A stretch of 13,869 nt of DNA from Bacteroidales bacterium (GTDB lineage Bacteria > Bacteroidota > Bacteroidia > Bacteroidales > UBA932), in contig JAILDI010000020.1 of assembly GCA_024689525.1 (NCBI GenBank), positions 1 through 13,869 of the forward strand, given 5' to 3'. The position numbers were made by a program, and so were the translations under genes. This document shows positions 5,984-13,869 of the stretch, in pieces (position 1 is the first letter of the stretch; every line of letters starts with the position of its first letter). The notes below the pieces were generated by a model that was given only the letters and a program-made list of their open reading frames with translations, searched no databases and had not been told where the DNA came from.

Positions 5984-6772
5984 ATGAAATACACAAGACG
6001 CTATCAGATTACCGCCGCCCAGATCGACAGCCAGTATCGCCTGACCATCGACGGGCTCCTTACGTTTCACGAGAATACGGTTGCCCGCTATTTCACGACG
6101 CTGGGCATTGCTGCATTCGACATGCAGAAACTGGACAAGACCTGGGTAATCTCTGAGATTAACCTTGAACTCCCCCAGCCACCCACCATGTGGTCGGAGG
6201 ACCTGGATGTGACCGTATGGTTCAGTGAGATCACACCGTTGCGCGCATGGATCGAGTTCGAGGTAAAGGAGGTGCATTCCGGCCTTCTCGCCGCGAGGGG
6301 GAACAGTTGCTGGTCGCTGATCTCCATGAGCGAGCGGAAGCTCGTATCCTGTCAGGGGTTTATTCCGGAATCCGAATTGGTACCGGAATTCGCCGCCGGT
6401 CCGCACCGAAAACGCGGTATCATGAAATTTGCCGACGTGCCGGTCGCGTCGCTTGAGCACACCATCAATCTCATCGACCTGGATTTCAACGGACACACCA
6501 ACAACCGCCGATATATCGAAATGGCACTCGTCAGTTTTGGCTCAGAATTCCTCCGGGAGAATCGTCCGGACTTCCTGAACATCCGTTTTATGCGGGAGTC
6601 CCGTATCGGTGAACGGCTGAAGGGATTCACCTACCCGACAGAGGATTCTCAGGCCTTTGCAGGCAGGATCCTGAACGGCATCAGCGAAGAAATCTGCCGT
6701 ATCAGCAGTCACTGGCGGCCCAAGGAGCCCCTTCCGGACATCGCTGAAGTGAATCTTGCCCGGAATTCGTGA
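5984..6772 (+). CDS. Acyl-ACP thioesterase (double hot-dog)
   Basis: The 262-residue protein fits bacterial acyl-ACP thioesterases (FatA/FatB-like, PF01643), which release free fatty acids from acyl carrier protein. The first hot-dog covers about residues 4-125, with the long helix region LTIDGLLTFHENTVARYFTTLG, WVISEINLEL and the strand block VTVWFSEI/RAWIEFEV. The second covers about 150-250 and has the diagnostic D167-F-N169-G-H171-T-N173-N174 followed by RRYIEMAL, containing the Asp, Asn and His expected at the active site. Length is typical. The ATG at 5984 begins directly at the first strand (MKYTRRYQIT). It is the last gene of the plus-strand unit and converges with the glutaredoxin-like gene across a 75-base gap with no clear terminator. 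Confidence 0.9.
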   Translation: MKYTRRYQITAAQIDSQYRLTIDGLLTFHENTVARYFTTLGIAAFDMQKLDKTWVISEINLELPQPPTMWSEDLDVTVWFSEITPLRAWIEFEVKEVHSGLLAARGNSCWSLISMSERKLVSCQGFIPESELVPEFAAGPHRKRGIMKFADVPVASLEHTINLIDLDFNGHTNNRRYIEMALVSFGSEFLRENRPDFLNIRFMRESRIGERLKGFTYPTEDSQAFAGRILNGISEEICRISSHWRPKEPLPDIAEVNLARNS

Positions 6773-6847
6773 CCGAATCTCATGGCGGAATCCACGAATC
6801 GATAAATCCGACTTTACAATACCGCCTTCACCGGAGCCCAGAAAGTG

Positions 6848-7147
6848 TCAGCATCCGCGTCCATCAAGGCTGCACGAGGCACCGAATCCTTCCGGGCGCG
6901 GCTCCAGGCCGACATCCTTCGAATAAAGCGTCACAGTGCCGTCCTCCAGCACATAGCACGGGATGCCCACGTCACCAATCCGTTTGGCTTCGTCGAAAGC
7001 CGGATGGCTGTCGCGCAAGTCCAGGAACTGTTTCAGGTTGCGCACGTGCCTGCCGATATCGATCACCTCGAAATCGGGATTTCCTTCGACCTGCTTCTCC
7101 ACATACTCGCAGTCCGGACAGGTCTGCATGACGTACATCTTGATCAT
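6848..7147 (-). CDS. Glutaredoxin-like thiol-redox protein
   Basis: The 99-residue protein has a thioredoxin-fold start MIKMYVMQTCPDCEYVEKQV with the redox pair CPDC (Cys10, Cys13), a central helix, and VGIPCYVLEDG with the cis-proline (Pro63) expected to face the active site. An extra Cys follows that proline. The C terminus ends with a short cysteine-bearing tail (SCSLDGRGC). It likely acts in the cytoplasm as a small disulfide reductase; whether it uses glutathione is unknown. It has its own promoter (7159-7174) 12 bases upstream. The lipoprotein gene upstream ends 85 bases before it, so it is probably a separate transcript. Confidence 0.88.
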   Translation of the reverse strand: MIKMYVMQTCPDCEYVEKQVEGNPDFEVIDIGRHVRNLKQFLDLRDSHPAFDEAKRIGDVGIPCYVLEDGTVTLYSKDVGLEPRPEGFGASCSLDGRGC

Positions 7148-7158
7148 ATCTGTTTCTT

Positions 7159-7174
7159 TATTTGATCAAATATA
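7159..7174 (-). promoter_or_regulatory. -7 element overlapped by a 14-base palindrome
   Basis: On the minus strand TATATTTG (7174 to 7167) matches TAnnTTTG, 19 bases before the glutaredoxin ATG. It lies largely within a perfect palindrome, TATTTGATCAAATA, at 7159-7172. This could be an operator for a dimeric regulator that would block the promoter. No -33 box is clear. Confidence 0.55.
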
Positions 7175-7231
7175 ATCATTTTTCCGGGAGATGCGGTTCG
7201 GGAAGGCTACTGCGGGCTCCTTTCCTTGCTT

Positions 7232-7765
7232 TTACCGTCCGAAGTGCAGTTCAAAACGGTCGGCGCTCTTAGAGCCGCCATATTTTGAGGCGGAACAGTT
7301 GACGAGGGCTCCCTTGTACTCGTAAACCCACTGGAAGCCGTTCAGTTCGTCGAAACTTTTGATTGGATCGCCCTTGTGGATGCCCTGCTCGGCATTGGAC
7401 TCCAACTTGTAAATGGCTCCGCCGTCAGCTACCGCCTGGCAACGCTCGAAAATGATCTTCTGGAGGTCACGTTCCTCGATGCCCTTCGCGCCCTTGAAGG
7501 TCAGGTTGGCGTTGCCGGGGCTGGCGGATGCGCTGTAGAATACCAGGTCGCCTCCCGGATTGGGATCGACGCCGCAGCGGGCTTTGATCAGTTCGGCATA
7601 GTTCTCATGATTGACATCGCCCAGGGTCAGCGCTTTTTCTGCTGCAGCAGTAGTAGCAACGGGTTCGGTCTGTTTTGCCTCACTCTTTTTGTTGCCGTTG
7701 TTCCCGCATGAAACCAACATCAAAAAGCTGGATACAAGAGTAATAATAATGGCTATTTTCTTCAT
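7232..7765 (-). CDS. Small lipoprotein of unknown function
   Basis: This is a 177-residue protein with a lipoprotein signal peptide: a basic start MKK, a hydrophobic stretch and a lipobox LVSC with the lipidated Cys at residue 20. A low-complexity linker follows (GNNGNKKSEAKQTEPVATTA). The mature domain is about 130 residues, soluble and mixed alpha/beta by composition, with Cys at 64, 109 and 157, so a disulfide is possible in the periplasm. I do not recognise the family. It starts 46 bases after the 7812-8705 gene's stop on the same strand, so the two may be co-transcribed. It could be an envelope-stress or structural lipoprotein; nothing in the sequence decides this. Confidence 0.8.
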   Translation of the reverse strand: MKKIAIIITLVSSFLMLVSCGNNGNKKSEAKQTEPVATTAAAEKALTLGDVNHENYAELIKARCGVDPNPGGDLVFYSASASPGNANLTFKGAKGIEERDLQKIIFERCQAVADGGAIYKLESNAEQGIHKGDPIKSFDELNGFQWVYEYKGALVNCSASKYGGSKSADRFELHFGR

Positions 7766-7811
7766 ACCTGTCTGATTTATATTTGATTAAACACGAATTC
7801 TACCTGTTTGC

Positions 7812-8705
7812 CTATCGATTGTTGTTTCTTCGGAGTGCGCCCATCGCCTTGGTCAAATCGATGGTTTTCATCGTATATCCTTCCGGCAGTTCGAACAGCT
7901 CCGGATAGAACAGACCGATGCGGATACCACGGAGGAAATTCTTATTCCCGCCAACCTTGCGGATCAGGATGCCGGTTTCCAGATCAACATATTCATAGGT
8001 CTTGATTTCCCTCGTTACACCCCGTTTGTCCGTAGACGTCGTGATAAGCTCCCTGCGGTAGCACCACCTTCCGTCAGTGGCTTCAATCTCGCTGCCGACA
8101 ACCCCTCTCTCGGACTTCTGATTGAACATGTCATCAATCCCGCCCAGCAGTTCCTCGGCATTGCTGACGGAATACTTCTGGATAATCTTTTTTTCTGGAT
8201 CTATTCTGTAGAAGGCAAGGCTGTCCGGAATGGTCAGCGCCCTGGATACCTTCCCCTGGTCGTTATACGTGATTACGTATTTACGACGATTGCCAGCATT
8301 GTAGAAGACCTTTTTCCACGAACCGTCCAAGTCTTCTGCAACCGGGTCGAATTCATACGCGCAATAGGAGACGCAATCCGCAGGCAGGCTGGTCGGGGCA
8401 GCGGCATCATCATTCTGCGGAAGGCCGAGCGGGATAGAATGGCTGGGCCTGCCGGTAACGGTATAGGGATCGACCAGCTCATATTCCTGGGGTATTGTTT
8501 CCCGCACTGAGGTTTCCCCCATATTGTCCTTTTTGCTTACTTTTTCCCCGTCCAACGCATCATTGATTGCTTCCTCCACTTTATTTCCCACGTTCCTTTC
8601 TACGGCATTCCTGGCCCGGTTGCCAAGTTGCTTCAGGAGACTTTGTGCGTTTGCGCTCGCGCATGTAAGCGCGAGGGCAGTCAAGAGTAATGCGACTTTT
8701 TTCAT
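7812..8705 (-). CDS. Exported protein of unknown function
   Basis: This 297-residue protein has a classical signal peptide (MKKVALLLTALALTCASANAQ), no lipobox and no further membrane segment. A short helical, basic stretch (LLKQLGNRARNAVERNVG) follows the signal. The mature part ends with strand-rich segments such as YEYVDLETGILIRKVGG and FELPEGYTMKTIDLT. That end resembles the end of DUF4412-type periplasmic proteins, which is only a weak hint. It is probably periplasmic or surface-exposed. It lies divergently from the TPR/LuxR regulator at 8863, and its upstream region contains a perfect inverted repeat (8776-8791), so control by that regulator is possible. No TAnnTTTG element is found upstream. 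Confidence 0.8.
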   Translation of the reverse strand: MKKVALLLTALALTCASANAQSLLKQLGNRARNAVERNVGNKVEEAINDALDGEKVSKKDNMGETSVRETIPQEYELVDPYTVTGRPSHSIPLGLPQNDDAAAPTSLPADCVSYCAYEFDPVAEDLDGSWKKVFYNAGNRRKYVITYNDQGKVSRALTIPDSLAFYRIDPEKKIIQKYSVSNAEELLGGIDDMFNQKSERGVVGSEIEATDGRWCYRRELITTSTDKRGVTREIKTYEYVDLETGILIRKVGGNKNFLRGIRIGLFYPELFELPEGYTMKTIDLTKAMGALRRNNNR

Positions 8706-8775
8706 ATACGATAAAGATTATTGGTTTCAACTAGTTTTACACATATAAAGTTCGACCTTTCAAAGGAGAAAAACA

Positions 8776-8791
8776 CTAAACTAAAGTTTAG
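8776..8791. promoter_or_regulatory. Operator-like inverted repeat in the divergent gap
   Basis: CTAAACT (8776-8782) and AGTTTAG (8785-8791) are exact complements around 2 bases, a 16-base perfect dyad. It lies 71 bases from the start of the exported-protein gene and 71 bases before the ATG at 8863, midway between two divergent genes, as expected of a dimeric regulator site. Confidence 0.5.
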
Positions 8792-8826
8792 AAATGACGT
8801 TATTCCGGGCAATATTCGTCCCCGAA

Positions 8827-8858
8827 TTCGTTGATCCGACGCGTTTTTGCTATTTTTG
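8827..8858 (+). promoter_or_regulatory. Promoter for the TPR/LuxR regulator
   Basis: TATTTTTG at 8851-8858 fully matches TAnnTTTG. A TTCG at 8827-8830 stands 20 bases before it (3 of 4 matches to TTTG). Only 4 bases separate the -7 element from the ATG at 8863, which supports that start and suggests a leaderless transcript. Confidence 0.55.
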
Positions 8859-8862
8859 CGAT

Positions 8863-10092
8863 ATGGAAAAAGCGGCTCTCACACTCACCATAGTCCTGCT
8901 CTCCGGAGCAATATCCTATGGCCAATATACCGACCATCGAGACCATGAACTTGACTCTTTGGAGACCGTCGTGGCTCCATGGACGGAAGCCCGGATAGCC
9001 AAAGCAACACCGGAAGAGAGAAGTATGATTGCCGATGCCTGGCACGATCTGATGTGGGGCTATTCCAACATCAATCCCGGCAGGTCGTTGTACTTCGCCA
9101 GAAGAAACATGGAACTCTGCCAGCAGGAATTATGGCTGAATCAGGCTCTCCAATCCGCCAAGATGATCGGCCAGCATCACTGGGCCGCCGGGCAGACTGA
9201 CAGCGCGATGGCCTATTTCAACAAGGCCCTCACCATAGCTGACAGAATGGCCCTGAAAGAGCCCCTTCCCGGCAAGCCGGATGGCTACAAGCAGTCCACC
9301 ATCGATGATGCTTATTCCGGCGTTTACGGAGCAATCGGGAACCTCTATGCCAGCATGGACTCCATCCCTCAGGCCATGGCGTATTACCGGAAATGCGGTG
9401 CCCTTCTGGAAAAGAATGGCTGGAACGAGAGCAGTTCCGTGCTCTATCAGAATATGGGCGAAACCTGGCTGGACGCTGGCAACCTCAAGGAAGCTGAGAC
9501 GTGTTACAACAAAGCGCTGGAATCTGGCCAGGCGGCGGAAGATTCCCTTCTTATTGCCAATGCCCAGGCCGGCTTGGGCGCTCTATATCTGGAGCAAGGT
9601 AAAACCTCCAGGGCTTTGCAGCAGCTGAAAGCCGCTGACGAATACTTCTCTACCCACGAGGACCAGGAGTACCGCAGCCGCCTCTATACGCTGGATGTAA
9701 CAGGCAAGGTGCTTGAAGCCCAGAAACGCCAGACACGCACCATTGCTATCGGCGCCTTTGTCCTGGCCGCCCTCTTGCTTTGCCTGGTACTCCTGCTCCT
9801 CAGAGCCCTGCGTCTGAGCAAAGAAAAGAAAGCGGCAGATGAAGTGATCGGTGAAATGATTTCCGCGTCAGAAGAAAAGGCTCCTGCAGCAGGAGACCGA
9901 CCTAAACTCACCGACCGTGAACGCGACATCCTCGCTCTCGTGGCCAAAGGCCTCACAAACAAGGAAATCGCCTCCAAACTCTATCTCACCGAGCAGACCA
10001 TCAAATGGTACCGTATGCGCCTGACCGCCAAGTTTGAGGCCAAGAACGCCACTGAACTCATCGCCAAGGCGAAGGAACTTGGTATCGTCTGA
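8863..10092 (+). CDS. Membrane-anchored TPR regulator with C-terminal LuxR HTH
   Basis: From ATG 8863 the protein has 409 residues. A signal peptide or anchor (MEKAALTLTIVLLSGAISYGQ) is followed by a TPR-like helical domain of about 170 residues (roughly 100-270, for instance AMAYFNKALTIADRM and AETCYNKALESG). One transmembrane helix (about 293-314) precedes a LuxR/NarL-type HTH (347-409: LTDRERDILALVAKGLTNKEIASKLYLTEQTIKWYRMRLTAK in family-typical order). The TPR part is thus periplasmic and the DNA-binding part cytoplasmic, an established architecture of Bacteroidota one-component regulators. No kinase or receiver domain is present. An in-frame ATG at 8794 would add 23 residues but would place the promoter inside the gene and the signal sequence too far in, so it was not chosen. 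The target genes are not identified; the divergent exported-protein gene is the obvious candidate. Confidence 0.88.
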   Translation: MEKAALTLTIVLLSGAISYGQYTDHRDHELDSLETVVAPWTEARIAKATPEERSMIADAWHDLMWGYSNINPGRSLYFARRNMELCQQELWLNQALQSAKMIGQHHWAAGQTDSAMAYFNKALTIADRMALKEPLPGKPDGYKQSTIDDAYSGVYGAIGNLYASMDSIPQAMAYYRKCGALLEKNGWNESSSVLYQNMGETWLDAGNLKEAETCYNKALESGQAAEDSLLIANAQAGLGALYLEQGKTSRALQQLKAADEYFSTHEDQEYRSRLYTLDVTGKVLEAQKRQTRTIAIGAFVLAALLLCLVLLLLRALRLSKEKKAADEVIGEMISASEEKAPAAGDRPKLTDRERDILALVAKGLTNKEIASKLYLTEQTIKWYRMRLTAKFEAKNATELIAKAKELGIV

Positions 10093-10242
10093 CGGAGCCA
10101 CTCCATCTTGATGTCTATTTCTTCCCTACCAACAACGCCGACCCTGACAGAGGGTCTGGGTGCTGATGGAATCAATGTTGTGGAGATCGAAGGTACGCGA
10201 AACCCCCATTTGTGGCGATTCTGAACGTGGTGTTATCCCGAC
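10093..10242. other. Convergent gap with a weak hairpin and a possible 37-residue small ORF
   Basis: Between the ends of two convergent genes lies a 6-base hairpin (GACCCT 10140-10145, AGGGTC 10151-10156) without a T-run, so a weak terminator at best. An ORF 10111-10224 on the plus strand starts with ATG and ends with TGA, giving 37 residues that include LGADGINVVEIEGTR. It has no promoter or ribosome site I can see and may be a remnant or chance. Confidence 0.3.
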
Positions 10243-11379
10243 CTAAAAACTGTACCTCAGTTTTATCCAGACCTCGCTGTTATTCCTGTAAAGGAAAAAC
10301 ATTCCTCCATCGGCATGGAAGTAGTCGTAACCCAGGATGGCATGAATCTGGTCCGTGGCCGCCCAGTCGGCACTAAGCCGATTGAAAACACCCTTTTCAC
10401 GCACATCTGCATAAGCGAAAGTGGAGAGCGTCAACGAATTGTTCAGCAACGATTTTGAAATCCTGAGCGTGGCGAGTGACATAGGCGTTCCTTCTTTTTG
10501 CCAGGTATGGTTGAACTGGGCCGATATGTTCCAATCGGCCCCGGGATACCAGTCCAGGCCAACCAGGGCGTTCCCCTGGTGGCGGCCACCGTCGCTGATA
10601 TTGTCCGCCAATTCCCCGCGGAAAACGAACTTCCCGAAGGGAATGGAGACATCGCCACCGAGGACGGTGAGACGGTAATAGCCGATATGGTCTCCAAGCA
10701 GTTCAGGCATCTTGGTCCAGGTCCGGAGAGCCATCAGGGAGAAATCGACACCGCCGGGGAAGCAGCAGAAGCGGGCACCGTATTCCGCATTTTTCAGGTT
10801 CGGTTCCGGGCGGACTTCCGGCGGAAGCATCCCGACCGACCAGGGATTGGCCGGGTCTGTGGGGAGTTTGAAGAATTCAGGCACGGGGACGGCGACAGCC
10901 TCCAGGCTCCAGAAATCGTGGATAAAACGGGCGCGCAGCGCACCCACAGGGATGCGGATGTCGTCATAGTCCTGCGCCAGGAACTCCGTATAGTCCATCG
11001 GTGAGATCAGGTCGGTCACGCGCAGACCGTCGGCGACGCCCCACGAGATGATCTGCCGGCCGGCACGGATGTCCCAACGGGGATTACCCCAATAGGCATA
11101 CGCCTCGCGCAGCTGGAAGCCGGACAGGTCCTTGAGGAGGGCGTTATAGACCAGGTTGGCCGATACGAAGATACCACCGCCGTCCTTTTCCAGTTGGAAT
11201 TCGCCCCTTACGCGGCTGCGGGAAGACATCCAGTCTCCGGGCGATCCGCTGCGGACGGCGTGGTAACTGTCGACAAATCCCTTGACAGAGATATCAAGCC
11301 CATTTTGTGCCAGGAGCGGAACAGCCCTGAGAAACAGGGCCGCCGCTCCCAGCAGAAACGGTGTGAAAAAGCTTCTCAT
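10243..11379 (-). CDS. Outer-membrane beta-barrel protein, DUF1302-like
   Basis: This 378-residue protein has a signal peptide (cleavage probable near LLAQ at 22-25). It consists of alternating amphipathic strands with many Gly, Trp and Tyr residues and ends in an aromatic residue (YSF), as required for barrel insertion. The segment [23 protein letters not shown] (about 106-127) matches the central signature of DUF1302-type barrels (GRQ..WG..DG..v.D...P). It probably forms a pore or acceptor in the outer membrane. The ATG overlaps the preceding LolA-like stop by 4 bases (ATGA), so translation is coupled. In other genomes such barrels are found with RND transporters and LolA-like proteins, as here, so the three proteins likely span the envelope together. 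Confidence 0.82.
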   Translation of the reverse strand: MRSFFTPFLLGAAALFLRAVPLLAQNGLDISVKGFVDSYHAVRSGSPGDWMSSRSRVRGEFQLEKDGGGIFVSANLVYNALLKDLSGFQLREAYAYWGNPRWDIRAGRQIISWGVADGLRVTDLISPMDYTEFLAQDYDDIRIPVGALRARFIHDFWSLEAVAVPVPEFFKLPTDPANPWSVGMLPPEVRPEPNLKNAEYGARFCCFPGGVDFSLMALRTWTKMPELLGDHIGYYRLTVLGGDVSIPFGKFVFRGELADNISDGGRHQGNALVGLDWYPGADWNISAQFNHTWQKEGTPMSLATLRISKSLLNNSLTLSTFAYADVREKGVFNRLSADWAATDQIHAILGYDYFHADGGMFFLYRNNSEVWIKLRYSF

Positions 11380-12149
11380 AGCCCTTTTTCCAGTTTTGCC
11401 ACGGTAAACAGGCTTTTGTCCACCTGAACGTCATACTTGGGATCGCTCACGGCAATCTGCGTACTGTGGCCGTTCTGGACGTTCTTCATCTCCATCTTCA
11501 TCACGGTCCAGAAGCCCTGGACCTCCTGGATGTCCTGCACGGTCATCACCCTGTGAAGTTTGTCCAGTTTGTCATAGAATTCCACATAGACGGCGGTGTC
11601 GCAGTCCTGGCGGATCCAGGAGAGCTTGCGGCTGTAGATTTCACGGCTATCCTTCGGGACGGATTCAACGACCCAGCATGTATGTCCATCACGCGTTTCT
11701 TCCCGCAGCAGTTTGTGCGTGTCATCGTCTACGTTGCGGCCGCCCATGTCGTCATAGGTAAAGTCCGTGCCCATGAAATAGTCGGTCTTGGAGGAAGAGC
11801 CGCTGATTCGGCGCGTCTTCTTCATCGCGGGCAGGAACAACCACTTGTCGTCTTCCTTGCCGGCCTGCCCGTAATCCCAGGTCAGGAAGCCGGTTCCCTT
11901 TACGTCACCCGGATAGGTGAAGAACATGATCTTCTTGGTATCCTTCCCTTCGTCCATCGCCCAGGAGACCATCTTGCGCTCGCGCTTGTCTCCATTCTTT
12001 TTTACCAAGGTAAGTTGCATCTCCGCGTAGCGGGTATTTCCGTCCGGACGGTCCTTGACGCGTTGGACGATGTCAAGCCCCGTCTGGGCGTTCAATTGTG
12101 CGACAGCGGCGAAGAAAAGCGCTGCCAGCAGGGTAAATCTTTTCATCAT
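11376..12149 (-). CDS. LolA-like outer-membrane lipoprotein-sorting protein
   Basis: From ATG 12149 the protein has 257 residues. A signal peptide ([22 protein letters not shown]) is followed by a domain with the start [12 protein letters not shown] and the segments [35 protein letters not shown] and [16 protein letters not shown]. These are characteristic of the periplasmic LolA/LolB-fold proteins annotated as outer-membrane lipoprotein-sorting proteins and encoded with MMPL/RND transporters. An in-frame ATG at 12173 adds 8 residues (MEKKKHKT) in front of the signal peptide and overlaps the transporter gene; the later start, 4 bases after the transporter stop, gives a cleaner signal. It probably carries a lipid or lipoprotein across the periplasm from the transporter to the outer-membrane barrel. 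Confidence 0.87.
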   Translation of the reverse strand: MMKRFTLLAALFFAAVAQLNAQTGLDIVQRVKDRPDGNTRYAEMQLTLVKKNGDKRERKMVSWAMDEGKDTKKIMFFTYPGDVKGTGFLTWDYGQAGKEDDKWLFLPAMKKTRRISGSSSKTDYFMGTDFTYDDMGGRNVDDDTHKLLREETRDGHTCWVVESVPKDSREIYSRKLSWIRQDCDTAVYVEFYDKLDKLHRVMTVQDIQEVQGFWTVMKMEMKNVQNGHSTQIAVSDPKYDVQVDKSLFTVAKLEKGL

Positions 12150-12153
12150 AGTT

Positions 12154-13869
12154 TTATGCTTTTTCTTTTCCATACACTTTGAATTTCTTCACCAGCAGCG
12201 GGGTGATGAAGAGGTCGGCCAGCAAGGCCGAGAGGATGCCGATGACGGCGAGGATGCCGAAGTTGATGCACATCGCGCACACCGATGTGGCGAAGCACGC
12301 GAACACGGCGGAGGTGATGACGGACGTCGTGACGATGGCCACGCCCACAACCCGGAAGGTCCGGCGGATGGCGACGGAATAGTCCGGTTTACGGTCAAAC
12401 TCCAGTTTCGAATGGTTGATGAAATGGATGGTGTCGTCGACGGCCATACCCAGCATCATCGGAATCAGCGTGGCGGTCATCATGTCCAGCGGAATGCCGG
12501 CCCAGCCCATGTATCCGCCCACGAAGACGGCAGGCATCAGGTTCGGAATCAGGCCGATCAGGCCTACGCGAATGCTCTGGAAGGCGATCATCAGGATGAT
12601 GGCGATGATTAGCACGGAGATGAGGAAAGACTGCATCTGGCCACGGACCAGATACTGCATCATGGTCGTGTACTGCGGGATGTTGCCCACGGCGGTCACA
12701 TTGACACCGGGGAACATCTCTTCCGACTTCTTGGCGATGTCGTTCAGTTCACGCTCCACTTCAGCCGAGTTGAAGTCGGAGATTTCCACCATCAGACGCA
12801 GGCGCTTGTAGTTGTAGTCCATCCAGTATTCCGTTTCGGAACCCCCGGCGTTCTCGTAGAGAATCAGCATCTGGGCCACCTCCTCCTCGCTTTCGGGGAT
12901 GCGGAAATAAGCCTCGTCTCCGCCGTTGAGCGTCTGGTTCAGGTCCTTGAGGATATCCAGGATAGAGTTGGTGCGCTTGGTGAGCGGATAGGTGCCGATT
13001 AGGCCCTCCAACTGTTCCAGTTTTTTCAGGTTCTCGGGCTGCTTGGCCTCATCCTCGTTCTCGAATTCCATCACAAGGTCATAGGAATACAGCGCGCCCA
13101 GTTCGCTCCGGCCCACGGCCAGGACGTCCTTCACATACGGGACTTTGATGCCCATGGTCCGCTCGATATCGAAGGCCGGCTCGATCTTCCACAGGCCGAT
13201 GAGCAGTGCCGCGCAAACGACGACAAAAGTGATGACGATGGGCTTGGAGTGCTTGAACGTAAAGTCGTTAAGCCTCTCCATGGCCCGGCTTAGGCGCGTG
13301 CCGCCCTCGCCGTCGATACCTGCCTTCGGCTGTTTGTCCTTGCCGAAGGAAAGGAGGACCGGCGCCATCACCAAGGTGGTGAACAGGACGAAGAAGATGG
13401 TCAGGGAGCTCATCAGGCCCACGCATTTCATCGGACGGATCGGGATGATCATGAACGACATCAGGGAAACCACGGTGGTCAGCCCGCAAAAGACCACGGA
13501 CCAGCCGATTTCGCTGACCGTCTCTAATACGGCCTCCTTCCGCTTGCCGTGAAGACGCATCTGATGGTTGAAATAAGAGAAAATGTGGATGTTGTACGCA
13601 ATGGACACGGCAAAGGCCAGGATGACCGGAATCATCAGGACGGTGCTGTCGACATACATCTGCGACCAGCCCGCAATGCCGAAGGTCATGAGCACCCCGC
13701 CGAAGACGGACAGCAGCGGACACACGATGCCGCGCAGCGAGCGCGTCATCAGCAGCATCACCAGGATGCAGATGATGGCGGCGATCATCACCAGGCGTCC
13801 CATCTCCTGGCCGATATAGACCGTCTTCTGCTGGGACACGTACGGCATGCCGGTCGCGCGCGGGTGCAG
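12154..13869 (-). CDS. MMPL-type RND transporter (5' end outside window)
   Basis: The frame is open from the right edge (upstream codons continue past the ATG at 13848) to TAA at 12154-12156, giving 571 residues, probably the C-terminal two thirds of a protein of about 800. The visible part starts at the end of the first periplasmic loop, then TM helices 2-6 ([73 protein letters not shown]), a second periplasmic domain, and a second helix set with [15 protein letters not shown], the classic acidic motif of MMPL/RND proteins. These use the proton gradient to move lipids or hydrophobic compounds from the inner membrane. It is first in the visible operon, followed by the LolA-like and barrel genes. 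Confidence 0.9.
   Translation of the reverse strand: MHPRATGMPYVSQQKTVYIGQEMGRLVMIAAIICILVMLLMTRSLRGIVCPLLSVFGGVLMTFGIAGWSQMYVDSTVLMIPVILAFAVSIAYNIHIFSYFNHQMRLHGKRKEAVLETVSEIGWSVVFCGLTTVVSLMSFMIIPIRPMKCVGLMSSLTIFFVLFTTLVMAPVLLSFGKDKQPKAGIDGEGGTRLSRAMERLNDFTFKHSKPIVITFVVVCAALLIGLWKIEPAFDIERTMGIKVPYVKDVLAVGRSELGALYSYDLVMEFENEDEAKQPENLKKLEQLEGLIGTYPLTKRTNSILDILKDLNQTLNGGDEAYFRIPESEEEVAQMLILYENAGGSETEYWMDYNYKRLRLMVEISDFNSAEVERELNDIAKKSEEMFPGVNVTAVGNIPQYTTMMQYLVRGQMQSFLISVLIIAIILMIAFQSIRVGLIGLIPNLMPAVFVGGYMGWAGIPLDMMTATLIPMMLGMAVDDTIHFINHSKLEFDRKPDYSVAIRRTFRVVGVAIVTTSVITSAVFACFATSVCAMCINFGILAVIGILSALLADLFITPLLVKKFKVYGKEKA

Noticed and set aside
6765..6799. Inverted repeat ATTCGTG / CACGAAT at the thioesterase end as a terminator
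   Set aside because: The stem is only 7 bases with a 21-base loop and no T-run follows.
8794..8862. Extended N terminus for the TPR/LuxR regulator from ATG 8794
   Set aside because: It would put the -7 element inside the gene and bury the signal peptide 23 residues in; ATG 8863 gives a normal signal sequence.
12150..12173. Longer start for the LolA-like protein
   Set aside because: It adds a lysine-rich stretch before a complete signal peptide and overlaps the transporter gene by 20 bases; the ATG at 12149 is better placed.
11466..12182. 238-residue plus-strand frame, rich in His and Val
   Set aside because: It is antisense to the LolA-like gene, with no signal peptide or motif.
13268..13723. 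151-residue minus-strand frame overlapping the transporter
   Set aside because: It is out of frame with the MMPL helices and has the Arg/His/Pro-rich composition typical of a shifted GC-rich gene.

Overview
The window looks like chromosomal DNA from a member of the Bacteroidota, most likely a gut-type Bacteroidales of moderate GC. The evidence is repeated -7 promoter elements of the form TAnnTTTG (some with a TTG-type -33 box about 19-20 bases upstream), few Shine-Dalgarno sequences, a C-terminal HTH module typical of Bacteroidota regulators, and an RND (MMPL) / LolA-like / beta-barrel operon. I see no rRNA, tRNA, CRISPR array, insertion sequence or phage gene. No stretch over 300 bases lacks a gene. 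A genus cannot be assigned from the sequence alone.

Left part (1-1284): the 3' end of an unidentified gene, then a good promoter (359-389) driving a two-gene unit: a four-helix membrane protein and a 66-residue XRE-type repressor. A strong hairpin terminator follows, in a 223-base gap that holds several more inverted repeats and a short tandem repeat.

Second part (1285-4043, minus strand): a tight four-gene operon read from 4043 leftwards: a GNAT-like acetyltransferase, a zinc-ribbon/FMN-binding oxidase-like protein, a secreted M28 zinc peptidase, and a GyrI-like small-molecule-binding protein. The two outer genes both look damaged inside. The GNAT protein seems to be a chimera of two acetyltransferase families without the acetyl-CoA motif. 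The GyrI-like gene has lost its middle and changes frame.

Third part (4225-6772, plus strand): a promoter and three genes in a row: a regulator joining a TetR repressor to a second, LuxR-like HTH at the C terminus; an AlkZ-related winged-helix protein; and an acyl-ACP thioesterase. The regulator's architecture is the most unusual protein feature here.

Fourth part (6848-8705, minus strand): a glutaredoxin-like protein with its own promoter, a small lipoprotein and an exported protein of unknown function. A divergent region (8706-8862) with a perfect 7-2-7 inverted repeat separates these from a membrane-anchored TPR/LuxR regulator (8863-10092, plus). Last, a minus-strand operon entering from the right edge encodes an MMPL-type RND transporter (5' end outside the window), a LolA-like outer-membrane lipoprotein-sorting protein and a DUF1302-like outer-membrane barrel. 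These three probably form an envelope lipid or hydrophobic-compound trafficking system.

Several genes (4043, 5246, 8863) have a -7 promoter element only 4-7 bases before the start codon, which suggests leaderless or nearly leaderless transcripts.
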